64,000 nt of DNA, from positions 1,364,001 to 1,428,000 of the forward strand of contig CAJSYZ010000004.1 in NCBI GenBank assembly GCA_910574455.1. Reading direction: 5' to 3'. This stretch comes from Trichaptum fuscoviolaceum (Eukaryota; Basidiomycota; Agaricomycetes; Hymenochaetales; Trichaptaceae). This document shows, piece by piece, positions 61,395 to 64,000 of this stretch (position 1 is the first letter of the stretch; each line of letters begins with the position of its first letter). The translations under genes and the position numbers were made by a program. The notes under the pieces were generated by a model. That model saw nothing but the letters and a program-made list of their open reading frames with translations, was not told the DNA's origin and made no database searches.

Positions 61395-64000
61395 GGTAAA
61401 GGTGAAGTTGGTAGTATTAGAACGGCGAGGGAGAGGCGGAGAAAGACAAGAAGTAGTTAGAGGTGCAGTCTTTATATCAAGAAATTCTTGCCTCGTGCAG
61501 GGCTCCGTCTGAGCAGTGGCGATTCGCAGTGCAGCGAATCAGCAGTCTGCGACACTAGTGCTTTACATACATAAAAAGCCGTATACATACTACTCGATTA
61601 CTGGGGAACGAACTAAATTAGAAGACCCTGATGCGGCGGAGGGCCTAAGGCTGCCCGAAAAGTCGGTGCGAATGAAGGGGGCTGTACGTAGCGCAGAAGA
61701 TAAGCAATTTCACTTCGACATTCAAGTGCATCGAAGATTCATGAACATGCACGATGTTGTATGCAATCAGCTAATGTAAGTATACGTACATTCACTTTCC
61801 TCATCTCTAATATTTCGAGAGGAGAACATACTGTACATGTAGCACTCGGACCGACAAAAGGGAAAACTCGCCGCGCTTAAGCCATTCCTAGCTCTCCGGC
61901 TCCTGTGTCGCGTAATCCAGACCCTCCTTGGGGAACCGACACTCGCGACGAAAAACGGCCATGAGGCGTTGTGCCTCGCAATCTCAGATACATTTATAGT
62001 GTGATTTTTCCCTACATCTTTCCCCTATGCTGCAAAAACAGATACACGTCTGAGCGCCTAACTGATGCGCTGTCTATCAAGTATCGCATCAGAAAGGTCG
62101 AGCAATGCTTCGCACTTATTTCAAGTACACGGATGGCAGACAAGGAAAGGAGGACAATGAAAGCACTTTTTTCTTCTGTTTTCGACCCTAGACACGTTGG
62201 AGGACAAGGTGAAATTCGTATCCTATGCGACGCTTCCACTATTCTCTCGGTTCGGCCGAGCAAATACAGTTGAATTCCATAATCCCGTGGAATGCATATA
62301 TGTGAGAGTTGGCGCCACGTCGAAACCCATAGAGAGGACTATAACGTCGCCGAAAGACTGAAGCATCGAGTCGGCATGGTATTCCTTGTCAAACCCACGA
62401 GCTGTCTTTGGTTTCTCCCGTCCACCCCAACCCGCCTGGGACCCACTGACTCAGATTGAGGATGTAAAAAGGCGCGCGGCGTTTTCATCGTACGACATCG
62501 CCGCAGCCGGTGATCCATGGCAGGCAACGTGACAACTTGAAGATAAGATGTGCGAACCAATTTACTGGGAGCCAGCATAACGGAGCCTTCGCAAAAGTCA
62601 ACAGGTTCATGGCGAATTAATGGCAAAAACCTCTACCTATAGCTTTTAGTTTCGAAGTGATGTAGCTACAAAAAGATAGAAAATTAGACAGAAAATTAGA
62701 CATGACCGGACATGAAAATAAACATACGAGAAAGCGCAAGCAGTCTTGGATACGGATGCAGCATTGCCCGCTCCCACCGGAGTCCAAGGAGTTGATGAGA
62801 GAAATTTGCGGATGAATTGGCGCGGTGGAAATAGGAACCCGTTTGGCGCAGCGACGCCCCATGAAACGAACCGACTGCTCATCGGACCGGAAGCATCCGA
62901 GATGATCTTCTCTGAGGGATTTGTGAATGAGCAGCTCAAAGCGAGTTCGTCAGCCCGTATAATCGCCATCAAAGCACGTAAAGCAGCGCCATTGACCAAG
63001 GTGGAGAGGCCTCAGCTGGCAAGCAACATAACCGACGATCTGAGAACGACCATATTGCCCAAAATACGCCCGATGGACGATTTGCCGAGATAAATGATAG
63101 ACATTTGTGTGCGAGACCTTGATGTTCAGGCATGAGGTGCGGAGTGATCGCAATAAGATGAATACCGAACGTGAGAAGACCTGTATACGGCCTTCCTCGC
63201 ACGTTTGGATAGCACCGAGGGTAACGCAGAGAAGCAACTTCGACTACACCTCGGCAGGTTGGGCGCGGAGATAGGCGCGGAGCACATTAGAAATCCCAAA
63301 CCGCTGACTCGGAGACGAATCGTTTGACTGAACGGAACACCTGTCATGCAAATGAGCAACCGAGGCTATACCAAATGTCCTTGTCATGGAGCATGGGACA
63401 GGGACCAACATTCTCCAGAGCCTTCAAATGACTCCCTCTACAATCTTTCCAGAAACAGATCAGATCCTCTTTACAGAACAGGTTACATACCAGATGGAAG
63501 TAGGACAATCATGAGCGTCAATCTGAAGATTTCATAGAACGGGGTTGATGAGCAAAATCTCAGTACAACCAGCCATAACGAGTCACGGACTACGTCTGCG
63601 CACCGCAGTGCATGCTAGGTGGGCGCCTCTACCGGGACAGATAGCATCACAGCTCGATCATCGGAATCGGAACAACAGTGAGCATAGCATCCTAGGAAGA
63701 CATAGATCAGCAGACGATGAAGGATCCGGGAACCGGAACTCTCAACCCCCTAATATGTCACTGATTCATAGCGCAGTCCAGGGCTTTCATACTCGACTGG
63801 ACATCTCTGTATCAAACCGCATGTGCCCCAAAGATGGCGTGACATATGAACTAGTAGGATAGGGTGCAGAACCGATAAAACAGTGCAGCATTCGCTAACC
63901 AAGAGCAAAAAGACTTGTCGATGACGATGGGACAAACAGATGGTGGTGGTTGATAAACAAGAGGGGTACGCAGTTTTCTCCAAGCTGTTGCGCTTGAAAT
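61395..64000. other. Right end of window, no supported gene
   Basis: The 2.6 kb to the edge includes open frames at 61516-61779 (plus), 62746-63093 (plus) with an opposite frame 62646-62999, and 63545-63862 (plus). None has a domain I recognise. The 62746 frame (ending IRPMDDLPR) and its antisense are both long, so only one, or neither, is real. GC content and codon pattern suggest that part of this could be an exon of a gene continuing beyond the window or a decayed gene. Confidence 0.3.

Overview
This window is nuclear DNA of a basidiomycete fungus, most likely an Agaricomycete. The genes are broken by many 45-70 bp GT-AG introns. The gene families are typical of that class: a laccase, an adenylate-forming (NRPS-like) reductase, Zn2Cys6 regulators of the 'FGTLTISE' type, a BCS1-like AAA ATPase with an acidic tail, a subtilase, an OPT transporter and an orphan family I recognise from other mushrooms. 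No rRNA, tRNA or CRISPR array was found.

Layout. 1-4271: the 5' half of a Ty3/gypsy LTR retrotransposon on the minus strand (LTR, gag, protease-RT-RNase H; integrase lies outside the window). Gag and pol are joined by an apparent programmed -1 frameshift site (slippery heptamer, 5-nt spacer, 9-bp stem-loop). 4672-8785: two genes of unknown function and one doubtful ORF. 9965-12912: two almost identical small secreted beta/gamma-crystallin-like genes pointing away from each other. 13278-15354: a seven-exon orphan Agaricomycete gene. 16414-18701: a cytochrome P450. 19763-20857: an FMP52/TIP30-like oxidoreductase, followed by a decayed duplicate of its 3' end and a small inverted-repeat element.

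22550-39853 is the most coherent block. A Zn2Cys6 regulator (minus), a secreted subtilase (plus), a non-autonomous Mutator-like element, an oligopeptide transporter (minus) and a second paralogous Zn2Cys6 regulator (plus) lie in a nearly mirror-image arrangement. A secreted protease plus a peptide importer flanked by twin regulators suggests a protein-degradation and peptide-uptake module. A complete laccase follows tail to tail with the second regulator (40005-42595). Then come a PIF/Harbinger-type MITE (44705-45002) and a complete A-T-R adenylate-forming reductase (45445-49803).

51032-61394 is housekeeping: a mitochondrial carrier, squalene epoxidase ERG1, the dynamin DNM1 and a BCS1-like AAA ATPase. 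The last 2.6 kb holds only unrecognised open frames.

Exon boundaries were worked out by hand from reading frames and splice signals and should be treated as predictions. Gene names rest on recognised motifs, not on database searches.
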